A DNA stretch of 64,000 nt from assembly GCA_944739405.2 (NCBI GenBank), contig OX123191.2, positions 2,150,830 to 2,214,829 of the forward strand, read 5' to 3'. Origin of the DNA: Euclidia mi (lineage: Eukaryota; Arthropoda; Insecta; Lepidoptera; Erebidae). Shown in pieces: positions 1-10,802 of the stretch. The notes under the pieces were generated by a model that made no database searches, had not been told where the DNA came from, and worked only from the letters and a program-made list of their open reading frames with translations. Numbering within the stretch: position 1 is the first letter of the stretch; each line of letters starts with the position of its first letter. Made by a program: the position numbers and the translations under genes.

Positions 1-562
1 CCATACAAAATATTCCAAATACAACAAACAAAGGCTTAAAGAATTATAGTACGTAACAAGCAAATATAACAGAATTGAACTAGCAGCTATTGTTCTGCAA
101 ATTCTTTAAATGCCATAGAGCGTAGCATTGGCAAAAATTGATAGAACATTTTAAATGTTTTTGACTAACGTTATTTACTTACCGGCGCGGCGGCACGGCG
201 CAAAGCACACATTTTGTTTACATACCTAGTTATTTTTTGTTCCAAAGAGGAATATTCCCGATTCTATTGAAAGCTGGAACGTTGTGACTTCTTATCTTCT
301 ATTATTATATCAAACACACGTAAAAGCCTGAATGTTTTTAAAGAAAATAGTTTTAAGAGGTTATCCAAAATGTAAGAGACATCAAAATTGCCATGTAGAT
401 TAAAGATTTATAATTTCCTACTGTCATTTCTAAAATAGATACTGCTGATACTGTTTTAAAAGTGACGGTGATTGCACATTACACATTACACACTATGTTA
501 CTAAATTTTAAAATCCATTTCATAAAAGGTAGTAGAGCCTTGCTGATTTCAGCAGTACCTTT
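1..562. other. AT-rich sequence, no gene seen
   Basis: No coding region, RNA gene or recognisable repeat could be supported here. It lies outside the duplicated unit that starts near 788. Confidence 0.5.
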
Positions 563-676
563 TCATGCCTGTTTCCCGGAAGGGGTAGGCAGAGGCATAT
601 TAAACGCCCACTTTTCGCCAGTGTTTTGATCCCACGTAATAGGTGGCGAGCCTATTGCCGCTTATCGGGATATTTT
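563..676 (-). repeat. SINE S1 fragment (3' body and tail only)
   Basis: The stretch carries the tail block 'ggaaggggtaggcagagg' and the body block 'ggcgagcctattgccg' that recur in eight other places in this window (for example 26551-26798 and 45667-45935). It reads on the minus strand. The tRNA-like head is absent, so the copy is truncated or decayed. Confidence 0.7.
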
Positions 677-787
677 GTTTGCCAGAGCCTCGTTCGTTCA
701 TCGGCAGGTGCACCACTTGCAGGTGAGGTTGGCTTCGGACCCTAAGTTCTTGGTGGGAACCCTATGCACCCTTCAATAGGATTTATT

Positions 788-2390
788 GTAAAAGGCAGTC
801 GTGACAGGCGACTATTAAAATAACTATAAAGTTTCAATCATGTTCAACGAACGTCAAACTATTTTAGAAAATAATTTTGCTCATGAAAATGTCCGACAGG
901 TAATATATTCAATAATAATTTGTAAACTAAAAATACGAAAATACTTTCGTGTATAGGGTTAAGGCTGTGATAACCTAGTGGAACTACCAAAAAACTACCA
1001 TGTTGATTGTATTAGATTCGAATCGACGGAGCACACCACTGAGTTTCCGAACTTATGTGCGTATAAAATTCTTAAGTATCGCATGCTAAACGCTAAAGGA
1101 ATATATCGTGAGAAAACCTGCATGATTGAGAGTTCGCCATTAGCCCTAACTCTTCCTATAGTAGGAAGAGGCCCATGCCCAGCAGTGGGACAGTTTATAT
1201 ACAGGGTCGACGACACAAGATCTACTATCAAGAAAACTCATTTTATGTAAATTTTATTTTCATGGAGAGACAGATAATTTAGAATGATTTCGTATTAGTA
1301 TAATTTTCTGCTTAAAGATATTTCTTTACGATTGACACAAATTGTTACTTACTACATTGGCACTTGTAACACTATCCTACGTAATTAACTAATAAAAGTT
1401 AGGAAAGATTTTTTAAGTCATTGAAATGTGAGGAAACTACTTGAAAAAGCTTTTGCGAAAGTGTTGATTCATCGAACTGTTTCTGGTTGTTATGCTGATA
1501 TGTTGGTAGTTGGTAGGTTGATATGTTGGTGCTAATGAAAGATGTTTGAAAAACAATAAGGTTGTACTACATTTTCTATTTAGTTATCCAATTGAGAAAT
1601 ATTTAGCAAAAGTTATACAGTTAATCGACGTGATTTAAACCCGCTATAAAATTATTATCGTAACGTAACGCAACAGCATTAAACTTTCGAACCCCTTGTC
1701 AATCTGGAAATCTTACCACAAACCGTTCTACACACCATTCTTTTTAATTTACAAAACCTAAAGCCCAAACAAACAATATTAGTTTTTAAAGTAACGTGAG
1801 CAGAGCCTTGTAACATCAGTATAACTGGTCTAACGACAGCAACATTAAGGCACATTACCCGTCAGCCAGTGGATATGAAAGTTTTCATAACCACTTACGC
1901 AAGTATTTAGAGAAGGTCTACTTAATTATTTAAACATAATGTTTGACCTGTGCCCGTGGCTTGTGAATGTGGGGAACTTTAATTCTCTCGATTCCGACCC
2001 TCGTTTTAACGATCCCCAATTGCGTAATTGCTTACGTAAGGGTGGGATCAGCGTACTGACTGAAAATAGCTAGTTTTCGGTATTAGGGGCGAGACAACGT
2101 TTCGGTACATGTTTAATTAGTACCAAAGAAATTTGGAGTATGAAGTTGTTTGGTTGAGTTATGATCCTACGTTGTGTTTATTTCTGGTGTGAAAATTTAC
2201 TTGTCTGGTTATTTCTATTGTGATGTTACGTTTCAAAAGGTGTTGGCGCATTCTTTATTTTATAGTAGAGTGTGCGATGTTCTACAAAATTAACAAGTAT
2301 GTATTTTTCTATATTCTACAATACTAGCTTTTAGATTAAAAATGATTATAGCACCGATTGAAACCGTAACGCTTTGTTTGTGTTTATACT
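788..2390. repeat. Duplicated unit copy 1, first shared segment
   Basis: This segment matches 41848-43897 in the same orientation and order, from a common start 'gtcgtgacaggcgactatt' to a common end near 'tgatacttat'/'tttatacttat'. A 270-bp stretch near 1930-2200 differs at about 16 positions by eye, so about 94% identity. The second copy contains a 249-bp insertion (42026-42274) and an inverted duplication that this copy lacks. At its right edge this copy continues into LINE sequence, and the other copy into a piggyBac element. No gene is visible. Confidence 0.85.
960..1215 (+). repeat. Degenerate SINE S2-like copy
   Basis: A tRNA-like head is discernible: 'gataacctagtggaac' is A-box-like, and a decayed B-box lies near 1015. 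The block 'ggcccatgcccagcagtggg' follows near 1170, a very common lepidopteran retroposon tail motif. The same copy lies at 42285-42700 in the other duplicate, so it was there before the duplication. A 90-residue open frame across it is incidental. Confidence 0.5.
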
Positions 2391-2399
2391 TATAGTCTG

Positions 2400-3212
2400 T
2401 AAACATTTAAAACAGAACGAAACTACTGAAAGACCGAACCCTTATTCTCACATAAAAACAGCCAGAATATATAAATGTTAGCTATGTTAACTTTAGCGTC
2501 TTCATTACCAATGCTGAGGAAAAGCTTCTGGAATGTACTTAAGCAAAGTACGGCGGCGCCACTCGTCACTATAACATAAGCTCCGCGAATTTTAAATCGT
2601 TAAAATAGTAAATAAACGTTTTAACAAGTTAACCAGTGATTAAAGTACAACAATAGTGACAATAACTGTGTGGAAACGTTTTAGAAAAGTTCTGTGAATA
2701 AACAGCCAAAATAAACAGTGAACTAAAAGTGCAATGTAAACAAACGTTCAGTGAACTCAAACAGCAAAACTGTACGAAAACATTATAATAAACAACATAA
2801 ACTGCATAAAAATGAAATAATATCAATATATCGTGAACAATAAAACAGTTTTATAGACAAATACAGTGTGAAATAAGACTAGACGGTTAATTTTATTCAA
2901 ACCAAAGTGACATTGAAGTTCTCACCAATCAGAGCACTCAATAGACGCGCTATTATTGTTTTACTCAAGAATGACAGTATAATAACTTTTGAATTCACAT
3001 AACAACTAAACAGCTACAACGGCCCGTAACACCGACTGAGAATATTTAACAACATGAGTTCAAATCCTACGATCGATAACGTTATTTTTGGGTATTAAAA
3101 CTGCATGAAGTTCCTGATAAGAGAAAAATAAGCGCTTCTACAATAATAATATATCAGACAAACAATTATTTAAATATTTTTGACATTTATTTCTTAATTT
3201 TATGGATTAAAT
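2400..3212 (+). other. Probable 5' untranslated region of the LINE at 3213
   Basis: No coding frame is supported. The sequence is AT-rich, begins just after the duplicated segment, and leads directly into LINE ORF1 at 3213, so part of it is probably the LINE 5' UTR. I could not find the 5' end or a target-site duplication. The next in-frame ATG-led protein starts at 3213. Confidence 0.35.
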
Positions 3213-4124
3213 ATGGACGATTATGTCACTTATCGCCGACCTACAAAAACAAGCTCGCTGGATGATATGCCGAATGACAGTTCAACTTTATTTGACACGA
3301 CAATGATGAGCTTACCGGATTCCACATTAAATTCTAGTCAAACTCTGATTGACTTACAAGAAAAACTTAAACAGGCCTCTAAAGAATTACAAAGCGCACA
3401 CGAAGAAATTGAAAACCTAAACTCGGAGATTTACAGGCTCAAGGTAGATTTAGATAAATATATCAAGCTGGTAGAAACATTCAAGAAGGTAACTATTACA
3501 GACACTTTAACTACACTGTCAGGACGCAAGCAACGGAAGCCAAAAGTAAATAAAACCTTAACACCTGCCGTAAAATATTCGCAAGAATTTGAAAAAACTC
3601 AGCAACACAGTTCTGAAGAACCTACAAAATTATTAGAAACAGAAAAAACGCCTGATGAAAAAAATAAGCAATCGATCACGATCACACCAATCAATAATAA
3701 GAGCAATTGCAATTCTGTTAGTAGGAAATTGGACGAAATAACTAGCGCCGCAAGAAATCTAATGACTGACCTAACTACTGATTCGGGAAAAAAAACACCT
3801 ACTGCACAGCATCATCATCATCATCATCATGGGCGCCGCATTCAAAACAATTTGCAATATCTATTAGGTGATAACTTTAGGGTCACCTGTTTCTGGAAGC
3901 CGCAAGCGCATATACAGGAAGTTTTACGTATGGAGAATACTCTACTGAGTACTTACGATAAAAATGATTTTGTAATCGTTCTGGCTGGCATAAATGATAA
4001 GAACCCAAGTTCATTGCAATATTGTTTAGATAGCTTCTTAAATATTGTTAGTAAAACAAATGTATTGATTTCAGAAGTGCCACATAACAGAAACTTAAAT
4101 GAAAAAAACTTAATTATACCCTAA
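3213..4124 (+). pseudogene. LINE ORF1, coiled-coil and SGNH-hydrolase-like domain
   Basis: The 303-residue frame starts MDDYVTYRRP. Residues about 45-92 are heptad-like and rich in L, E, K and Q, suggesting a coiled coil of the kind that trimerises LINE ORF1 proteins. Residues about 215-300 resemble the esterase (SGNH) domain of CR1-type ORF1; 'LAGINDKNP' fits the block with the conserved Asn-Asp. The expected catalytic-serine block is not seen: a run of seven histidines (residues 200-206, bases 3810-3830) lies just before the domain. The frame ends early, and the C-terminal portion continues in another frame from 4166. ORF1 proteins of this group bind LINE RNA; activity of this copy is unlikely. 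Confidence 0.75.
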
Positions 4125-4165
4125 AGTTTCTATGTTCTCGCTACTCGAATACAACTTATTTAGAC

Positions 4166-4447
4166 ATGAACTACTCTACATATTTGCCTAACTATAGTAG
4201 GTTGCCTTTATATATATCTCAACGATTACTGAAAGAAATTCTTAGCTCGGTTTATAGAATGAATTACGATTTTTATATTAGACGGCAAAAATATCACTTA
4301 GCGCAGAATAGTAAAATGATAAACGCTAGCACACAAACGGATTTCGAAGAGATTAAAGACAGGCGACAAATTGAAAAGTTGTCTATTTCGAAAGCTGATA
4401 CAAACATTGCTGCGCATACACACGAGGATTCTGAGTTTTTTCTATAA
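4166..4447 (+). pseudogene. LINE ORF1 C-terminal piece, out of frame with the main ORF1
   Basis: This 93-residue frame is rich in Tyr, Arg and Lys and contains 'NASTQTDFEE', a type of linker seen near the end of ORF1 in related LINEs. It follows the SGNH-like domain at a 41-bp distance and runs almost to the endonuclease. It most probably is the end of the same ORF1 after a frame break. It has no independent recognisable domain. Confidence 0.55.
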
Positions 4448-4448
4448 T

Positions 4449-5587
4449 GAGTTTAACATCATACATCAAAACATTGCAGGGTTAATTAACAAATCGGACC
4501 GACTAACTGTATGTATAGATGAATTATATAACAACGGTACTATAATAGATGTTATCTGTGTAACTGAACATTTCGTAAATACTGGCTGTGAATATTTCAT
4601 GTCTATCCCAAATTTTTGCATAGCTGCATTCTTTTCAAGAGATGTAAAGCGCGGAGGGACAAGTATGTTTGTCAGGCAGGGAATACAATACCGAGAACTT
4701 ACAGATGTGTCCAAACAATCGGTTGCAGGTATTTTCGAGTGTTGTGCCATAGAAGTAATAGCGCATGAGATGATCATTGTCTGTATTTATCGGGTGCCTA
4801 ATTGTAATTATCAGGTATTTTATGAAAAGCTGGATAACATACTGTCTAAAGTTAATTTACTTACAAACCAAAAGTTGATACTATGTGGCGATTTTCATAT
4901 TGACGTTATGAGGAGAAATAATATAACTATGGAATTTGAATACTTCTTACTAAGTTACAATCTTAAATTATCGCTATACAAACCCACTAGACTAGCCAGT
5001 AACACATGTATAGATAATTTTGCATATAATCCCCGAATTAAGTGTAAAGCTAAGATAATAGACTTCGCATTGTCAGACAATACGTCCCAAATATTGACAG
5101 TGCCTGTTAATAAAACATGTAAATTAAAATACTGGAGAACAATTTTATTAAACAAGACATTTGTAAAGAAAATTTAAAATTATTCAAAAATCAATTACAG
5201 CGCTTATCTTTTAGAGAAGTTTATAATGAAAACGAAACAAACAAGGCTTACGATATTTTTATGGATATTTTTACCTTACTTTATAAACTTTGTTTTCCTG
5301 AAAAAATAATTACGATAAAAACTAACAAAAAATCAAAGTGGATATCGCGTGGTATAAAAAAATGTAGTCAAACACAAAGACGATTGCTTTCTGAAAAAAT
5401 CTAATAATAATAATTGTAATAGTAAAAATTCTTATAATAATAATTCTAATAATCGTAATAATTTTAATAATATGACATTGCAATCATTATTTATATTACC
5501 CGTTACAAATGATGACATTACACAAATAATCAAGAGCCTTAAAAATACAAATACTGTCGGTTATGATGGCGTATGTACAAAGGTGAT
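4449..5587 (+). pseudogene. LINE ORF2 5' part: endonuclease and start of RT, frameshifted
   Basis: An endonuclease/exonuclease/phosphatase fold can be read from 'FNIIHQNIAGL' through 'ICVTEHF' and 'LILCGDFHIDV' to 'IIDFALSDN'; these match the N, E, GD.N and D/H blocks of APE-type LINE endonucleases. The last block reads 'FALSD' rather than the usual S/D-H pair, and 'GDFHID' has His where Asn is common, so catalytic residues look lost. After the stop at 5177 the frame shifts; 'DDITQIIKSLKNTN' and 'VGYDGV' are the first RT blocks. An (AAT)-rich stretch at 5403-5475 lies within the coding sequence. The BEL element cuts the gene at 5587. Confidence 0.8.
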
Positions 5588-6111
5588 TGGTAGCGCCATC
5601 TACCTTCCTATCTATAACTAATCGCATCAACGTTAATCGTTCCACGCTTGTCTAGTGCGAGCGATACCATATTTCCGTCCCTGTCTCCCACTCCCTGGAA
5701 GAGGCACTGCCTTGCGCCTGATTCATCGCTGCGATCTTCGACGCGAGTGACAGTCGAGAACATTCGGCTCGCTGAGAACGCCGTCTCGTATCGTACCGCG
5801 CCGCTCCCGTATGTGTTTATTACCGCTTCCACCAAGGAAAACCCGCTCGCAAGTGAAAGTGAAACGAATGGTGTAGTGTAGTGAATCAAACAGCTTCAGG
5901 ATTCTCGAAAAAACCAGGAGACTGTCCTACGGAAACGAAGAAGGTTGTATAAGGTAAGTGCCTTCCATCCTTGAAATATCCTATACCCACTCACAATCAC
6001 CTCTCCCCGTATCCATCTCCTAGGCGGCGAAGAACCGCTATCCTCTCTATACAGTCCATTTCCTTCTCCAAGTCGCCTAGAACCCTACGGTTTCGGTGTA
6101 AAGCCGAAACA
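5588..6111 (+). repeat. BEL 5' LTR
   Basis: 524 bp with TG...CA ends. Directly after it, 'tttttttggtccttcgagcc' is in the position of the primer-binding site and leader. 'ggtataaggtaagt'-type sequence near 5945-5960 could hold a splice donor, but I cannot show it is used. Open frames on both strands within the LTR are incidental. Confidence 0.93.
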
Positions 6112-6487
6112 TTTTTTTGGTCCTTCGAGCCGGATTCATTTACGTTTTTATACGTTATATCGCTATACCTAGGCAGTTATAGCACCTAGCTATACTCCTA
6201 ATATATTCACATAACCGTCACACGGTTATTTCCGCCCGCATCAGTAGGTAAACTTTTATGTAGCTACCTACTTATTAAATTATTAATTCTGGAACTATCA
6301 TAGTTGTCTTATAAATCTCATATTTCAAGCAACTTTTAGTTCCTCAGCTCTAAAGTGTTGCCTACTTAGCCTACTTAGGTAAAATAATAGATACATTAGA
6401 TATTCTTATTTTGTTTCGGTCTCAATAGCTTATACTTACGTAAGCATCTCACAACAAAAGAAGTCACGCGTGTCGGAAGACAAAGAG

Positions 6488-8458
6488 ATGACAATCTTAG
6501 AAGCAAAACGCAATATTTTATTTGAGCGCATTCAAAACATATATGAATGCTCAAAAACCGCATCTATGTCTGGCAGTAATAGCGAAACATTTCTCAGTTA
6601 TTGTATAACAGTAGATATTATTCGAACAGATTTTCATAACTTGTTAGACGATTATAACGCAAGATTACTTTCTATCAATCCTAATGAAAAACCGAACTAT
6701 CAGGCGTATACCTCATTTGAAGATCTTTATTGTATTATTAAGCGTATACAATCGCAATTGGAGGGTAAATGTTCAGTAGAGCCCGTTGCCCGCAAACCGA
6801 GATTACCGCCAATCGAGATTATGTCGTTTGACGGAGGTATACGAAATTGGCCGTTATTCTATGCGAGTTTTAAGTCTACAGTGCACGATAATGGTTCTCT
6901 GACAGACAGGTTGTACTATTTAATAGGTAAACTGTCACCGAAAGCCCAGTCCGTATATGCAGGTGTCACACCCAGTGCTGAGAAGTATCAGGTCATATTT
7001 CAGTCACTACTTGACAGATATCAGGACACGCGCGTCCTAGCGTCTACATACATTGACCAAGCTTTAAATCTCAAACTGTCCGGCGACACGTCTGTCTCGA
7101 ATTTCCAGCTGTTTATTGATAACTTCGTAACCGCGGTTAATTCTCTAAGGAATTCAAAATTAGAAGATCTTTCCGACTTTATGTTGCTTCAACTCGCTTT
7201 AAAAAAGTTTGACACTGATACAATTCGCGCATTCGAGATGACGGAACGCAATAATAAAATACCTACACTAGATAGTTTTATTTTGTTCATCAAAGATCAG
7301 TGTCGAATATTTCATAATACGCAGTCGGGTTCACCTGGCCCGTCTAACACTAACAACAACAAACAAAGGTTGAATAAATCGCGAAATAGTAATAATAACT
7401 CAGTCCCTAATCCACAATCTTACGTAACATGTTCGGAATCTAATAGTAATAATTTACAGAAGTGTCTGTGCAGTAATATAGTGCACGACCATTACTATAA
7501 GTGTCCCACCTTTAATGATTTAAATCCAATTGCTCGTTTTAAAAGCGTAAAAGATAACAAAGCTTGCATTAATTGCTTAAGCATAAAACATAAAACGAGT
7601 AATTGTTCCAGTAGAACGAGATGTCGCTCGTGTAATCAAAAACATCATACACTGTTACATTTCGATAAAAATAACCGGTTGTCAAGTCAAGCCGCTAACC
7701 TTGACACACTTGCGCAGCAAGTAGCTGCGCCTTCCACGCCTCGCAATGAGATATCGTTGTGTACGACATCCATTGCGCGGGCGGCACGCACGCGCGGACG
7801 GCCTTCGCGCGCTTGTAGTGATCAGAGCAGTGCTAGGCCGCCATGTATGGCGTCTAAGACTGTTCTGTTAGCGACAGCGCAAGTTATCATATATGATGTC
7901 AATGAGTCGCCGCACATGGTACGTTGTCTGCTAGATAGCGCATCTCAGACCAATTTAATAACGTTAGAATTGTTCAAACGCCTCGGATTATGGAATAACT
8001 TTAAAAATACTAACTCAACCGTCAAAGGGATAGGCGGGTCAGAAAAACATTGCAGGGGTTCCGTAGATATTAAAATACATTCGCGTTTTGATAGGAATAT
8101 TAATTTTAAGATTTCTTCGCTTATCGTGGAGCGTATCACGGACGCATTGCCGAACGCTAATGTAGACGTAGCATCACTCACTCATCTCGAATCATTGCCG
8201 CTAGCCGACGCGGAGTTTGCGAATCCGGCAGGCATTGATCTTTTGATCGGAGCTTCAATATTTCCGCACTTGCTACTAACTAAAATAGTACGTAGTGAGC
8301 GATATGATTTACCGCCCGCTATTGAGACTGTACTTGGGTATGTGATTATGGGTACCGTACCTACGTTACATACTTCTCATTGTATTACGTCTTGTTGTTG
8401 TTCTGCTCTTCAAGAGATCAAGGTGGGTGCTAAAACTGTGTGTAAGATAAAGCACTAA
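6488..8458 (+). CDS. BEL Gag-protease polyprotein
   Basis: I chose the ATG at 6488 because the upstream start of this frame at 6470 is a GTG. About 656 residues. The N-terminal half resembles BEL Gag (DUF1759-like), with 'PPIEIMSFDGGIRNWPLFY' leading a helical capsid-like region. A nucleocapsid region has Cys/His pairs ('CINCLSIKHKTSNC', 'CRSCNQKHHTLLH'). The C-terminal part is an aspartic protease (DUF1758-like) with 'CLLDSASQTNLIT'; here DSA replaces the usual DTG/DSG but is common in BEL. The frame is open throughout, unlike the rest of the element, and stops two bases before a microsatellite. Gag assembles particles and protease cleaves it; particles from this copy could in principle package its RNA. 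Confidence 0.88.
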   Translation: MTILEAKRNILFERIQNIYECSKTASMSGSNSETFLSYCITVDIIRTDFHNLLDDYNARLLSINPNEKPNYQAYTSFEDLYCIIKRIQSQLEGKCSVEPVARKPRLPPIEIMSFDGGIRNWPLFYASFKSTVHDNGSLTDRLYYLIGKLSPKAQSVYAGVTPSAEKYQVIFQSLLDRYQDTRVLASTYIDQALNLKLSGDTSVSNFQLFIDNFVTAVNSLRNSKLEDLSDFMLLQLALKKFDTDTIRAFEMTERNNKIPTLDSFILFIKDQCRIFHNTQSGSPGPSNTNNNKQRLNKSRNSNNNSVPNPQSYVTCSESNSNNLQKCLCSNIVHDHYYKCPTFNDLNPIARFKSVKDNKACINCLSIKHKTSNCSSRTRCRSCNQKHHTLLHFDKNNRLSSQAANLDTLAQQVAAPSTPRNEISLCTTSIARAARTRGRPSRACSDQSSARPPCMASKTVLLATAQVIIYDVNESPHMVRCLLDSASQTNLITLELFKRLGLWNNFKNTNSTVKGIGGSEKHCRGSVDIKIHSRFDRNINFKISSLIVERITDALPNANVDVASLTHLESLPLADAEFANPAGIDLLIGASIFPHLLLTKIVRSERYDLPPAIETVLGYVIMGTVPTLHTSHCITSCCCSALQEIKVGAKTVCKIKH

Positions 8459-8460
8459 TT

Positions 8461-8562
8461 AGCTATGCTATGCTATGCTATGCTATGCTATGCTTCGCCA
8501 TGCTATGCTACGCTATGCTACGTTATGCTACGCTACGCTACACTATACTATACTACACATCC
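8461..8562 (+). repeat. (ctatg)n microsatellite at the RT deletion junction
   Basis: About 100 bp of imperfect 5-mer repeats 'gctat' with c/t variants fill the place where the protease-RT linker and the RT fingers and palm should be. The repeat joins the protease to the YIDD block. A start codon predicted inside it is not meaningful. Confidence 0.85.
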
Positions 8563-9330
8563 GCTTTGTATATAGATGACATTGTCTGTAATGTCATACC
8601 CGCTCCGCTAGCAATTTCGCTTTGTGAAGAGCTTATTCAGCTTTTCAAGCGAGGCCAGTTTGATCTTGTCAAATGGACAAGCAACTCTAAGGAGGTTCTC
8701 GCACGCATACCAGATTCTCATAAAGCTTCTCCAGACATTGAGTTTGAGAAGTCTGTACCGCATAAGGTTCTCGGTTTACGCTGGGACAAATCCGGTGATA
8801 GTTTTCGGTTTGACGTCTCACTACCAGATGATAAGTGCACCAAACGCACTATGCTGTCCACAGTGGCTCGACTATGGGACATAATGGGTTTTGTGGCTCC
8901 CACAATTTTGTACGCCAAGCTCTTGATCAAAGAGCTTTGGCTATCAAAGTGTGAGTGGGATGAAACACCCCCTGACCATATTGTCGCCGCTTGGGGCCAG
9001 TTTTGTATTGAGCTTACCGCGCTCAATCAAATTACTATTCCGCGTCATCTTGGGTTGGTAGATGGATGTACCATCAACTTAACAGGTTTCACTGACGCCA
9101 GCGAGCGTGCTTACGGCGGAGTCGTATATCTGCAAGTCCGCATTGGTTCTAACTACTCGTTGCAGTTAGTTTGTGCCAAGTCTAAGGTCTCGCCTGTTAA
9201 AACCATTTCGGTTGCGAGACTGGAGTTGTGCGCGGCCCTTCTGCTGTCTCAGTTGCTCTGCAAGGTTCAGGACACAGTTTTGCCCCACTACTATATTAAT
9301 AAATATACGCATTTTCCGACTCCAAGGTAG
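8563..9330 (+). pseudogene. BEL pol remnant: RT C-terminal half and RNase H start
   Basis: The frame opens at 'ALYIDDIV', the RT active-site box (usually YVDD), and continues through the thumb ('KVLGLRWDK', 'RLWDIMGFVAPT') into RNase H ('FTDASERAYGGVVYL', 'SVARLELCAALLL'). All RT sequence before the active-site box, including the first catalytic Asp, is missing, so it cannot encode a working polymerase. It ends in a short foreign-looking tail before a frame break at about 9310. Confidence 0.85.
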
Positions 9331-10061
9331 TGCTCGCTTGGATTTATTCTTCTCCTCACCGCTGGCAGACTTTTGTCGCCAACCGCGTTAGTAAATTGAT
9401 TGAACTTGTTCCCGCTACTTGTTTCAATCACGTCGCGAGTTATTGTACTCGTCTTCAGGAAGAACTTTCCATAAATCATATTGACTGGAAGTTTATTCCA
9501 CCAGCATCACCGCATTTCGGTGGATGTTGGGAAAGCATGGTCAAAGTAATTAAAACGCATCTCTTCAATGTTATAGGTCAACAGATCCTCTCTTACGAAG
9601 AGCTTTTAACTGTCCTTGCACAAGTCGAGGCACTGATCAACTCGCGTCCGCTCACGGCATTGAGTAGTGACCCTGCAGAACCATCTGCGTTAAGCCCTGC
9701 ACATTTTCTGAACACAGTGCCATTATCGTCATTTCCGGCTCCTGAAGCAGACTCTTCAAGCTTGCTCCAGAGACATACTCTGCTGGATAAACTCGTGCAG
9801 TCGTTCTGGCGGCGCTGGCGTGCGGAATATCTACACCAGCTTCAGGCTAGATCCAAGTGGAATAGTCCTGCATCCCCTATACAGGAGGGTACGTTGGTCG
9901 TCATAATACATGATAATGCTCCGCCGCTTTCATGGCCGTTAGCCATCGTAGAGAAATTGCATACTTCCAAGGACGGTACAACTCGCGTTGTTACCGTGAA
10001 AACCGCCAAAGGGAGTTACGTGCGCCCTGTTGTACGTCTCTGTCCGCTTCCAACTCAGTGA
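9312..10061 (+). pseudogene. BEL pol remnant: end of RNase H fused to integrase C-terminal part
   Basis: It starts with 'FSDSKVVLAWIYSSPHRW', an RNase H block, in a frame different from the previous piece. After 'LVPATCFNHVAS' the sequence jumps to 'TRLQEELSINHIDWKFIPP' and 'SPHFGGCWESMVK', the end of the integrase core, where the Glu of WES is the likely third catalytic acid. The integrase HHCC zinc finger and first two catalytic Asp are deleted. The C-terminal region (about 9700-10061) resembles DUF5641 of BEL elements ('WPLAIVEKLHTSKDG', 'YVRPVVRLCPL'). The deletion keeps the reading frame. Confidence 0.83.
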
Positions 10062-10278
10062 GATCTAGCCTGAAGTTGGACCTACCTCTTAGTTTAAGTA
10101 TTTAGTTAGTAGTTTTCGCTATTATTGCGTTTGTAGTTTTCGCTCAAGTTAATTTAGATTAATTTTATTGTCATATCGCTGTCTTAGCCTATTGATGGGT
10201 TATGCGGTAGTACACCCAACATAGCTAAGTTCAATTCTATGTTTTTTTTAAAGGCAACCCTTTAGGGCCGGGGGGATA

Positions 10279-10802
10279 TGGTAGCGCCATCTACCTTCCT
10301 ATATATAACTAATCGCATCAACGTTAATCGTTCCACGCTTGTCTAGTGCGAGCGATACCATATTTCCGTCCCTGTCTCCCACTCCCTGGAAGAGGCACTG
10401 CCTTGCGCCTGATTCATCGCTGCGATCTTCGACGCGAGTGACAGTCGAGAAAATTCGGCTCGCTGAGAACGCCGTCTCGTATCGTACCGCGCCGCTCCCG
10501 TATGTGTTTATTACCGCTTCCGCCAAGGAAAACCCGCTCGCAAGTGAAAGTGAAACGAATGGTGTAGTGTAGTGAATCAAACAGCTTCAGGATTCTCGAA
10601 AACACCAGGAGACTGTCCTACGGAAACGAAGAAGGTTGTATAAGGTAAGTGCCTTCCATCCTTGAAATATCCTATACCCACTCACAATCACCTCTCCCCG
10701 TATCCATCTCCTAGGCGGCGAAGAACCGCTATCCTCTCTATACAGTCCATTTCCTTCTCCAAGTCGCCTAGAACCCTACGGTTTCGGTGTAAAGCCGAAA
10801 CA
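10279..10802 (+). repeat. BEL 3' LTR
   Basis: Same length as the 5' LTR (524 bp). The purine-rich 'gggccggggggata' just before it (10265-10278) is in the place of the polypurine tract. Confidence 0.93.

Larger units (their letters stand above)
5588..10802 (+). mobile_element. BEL/Pao LTR retrotransposon, internally deleted
   Basis: Two 524-bp LTRs (5588-6111 and 10279-10802) both begin TGGTAG and end GAAACA. They differ at about four positions by eye, so about 99% identity. A 5-bp target duplication 'gtgat' flanks the element (5583-5587 and 10803-10807) and the interrupted LINE reads on across it. Inside are an intact gag-protease, then RT and integrase remnants. Most of RT upstream of the YxDD box, the end of RNase H, and the integrase zinc-binding region and first two catalytic acids are missing. 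The clean ends and young LTRs mean this deleted form itself probably moved, using proteins from a complete relative. Confidence 0.93.

Noticed and set aside
5608..5889. 93-residue frames on both strands in the BEL LTR (also at 10299-10580)
   Set aside because: They exist in both LTRs on both strands and have no domain; they are composition effects.
8470..8562. Methionine-rich start of an 286-residue frame
   Set aside because: The first 30 residues are translated microsatellite; the real coding remnant starts at about 8563.
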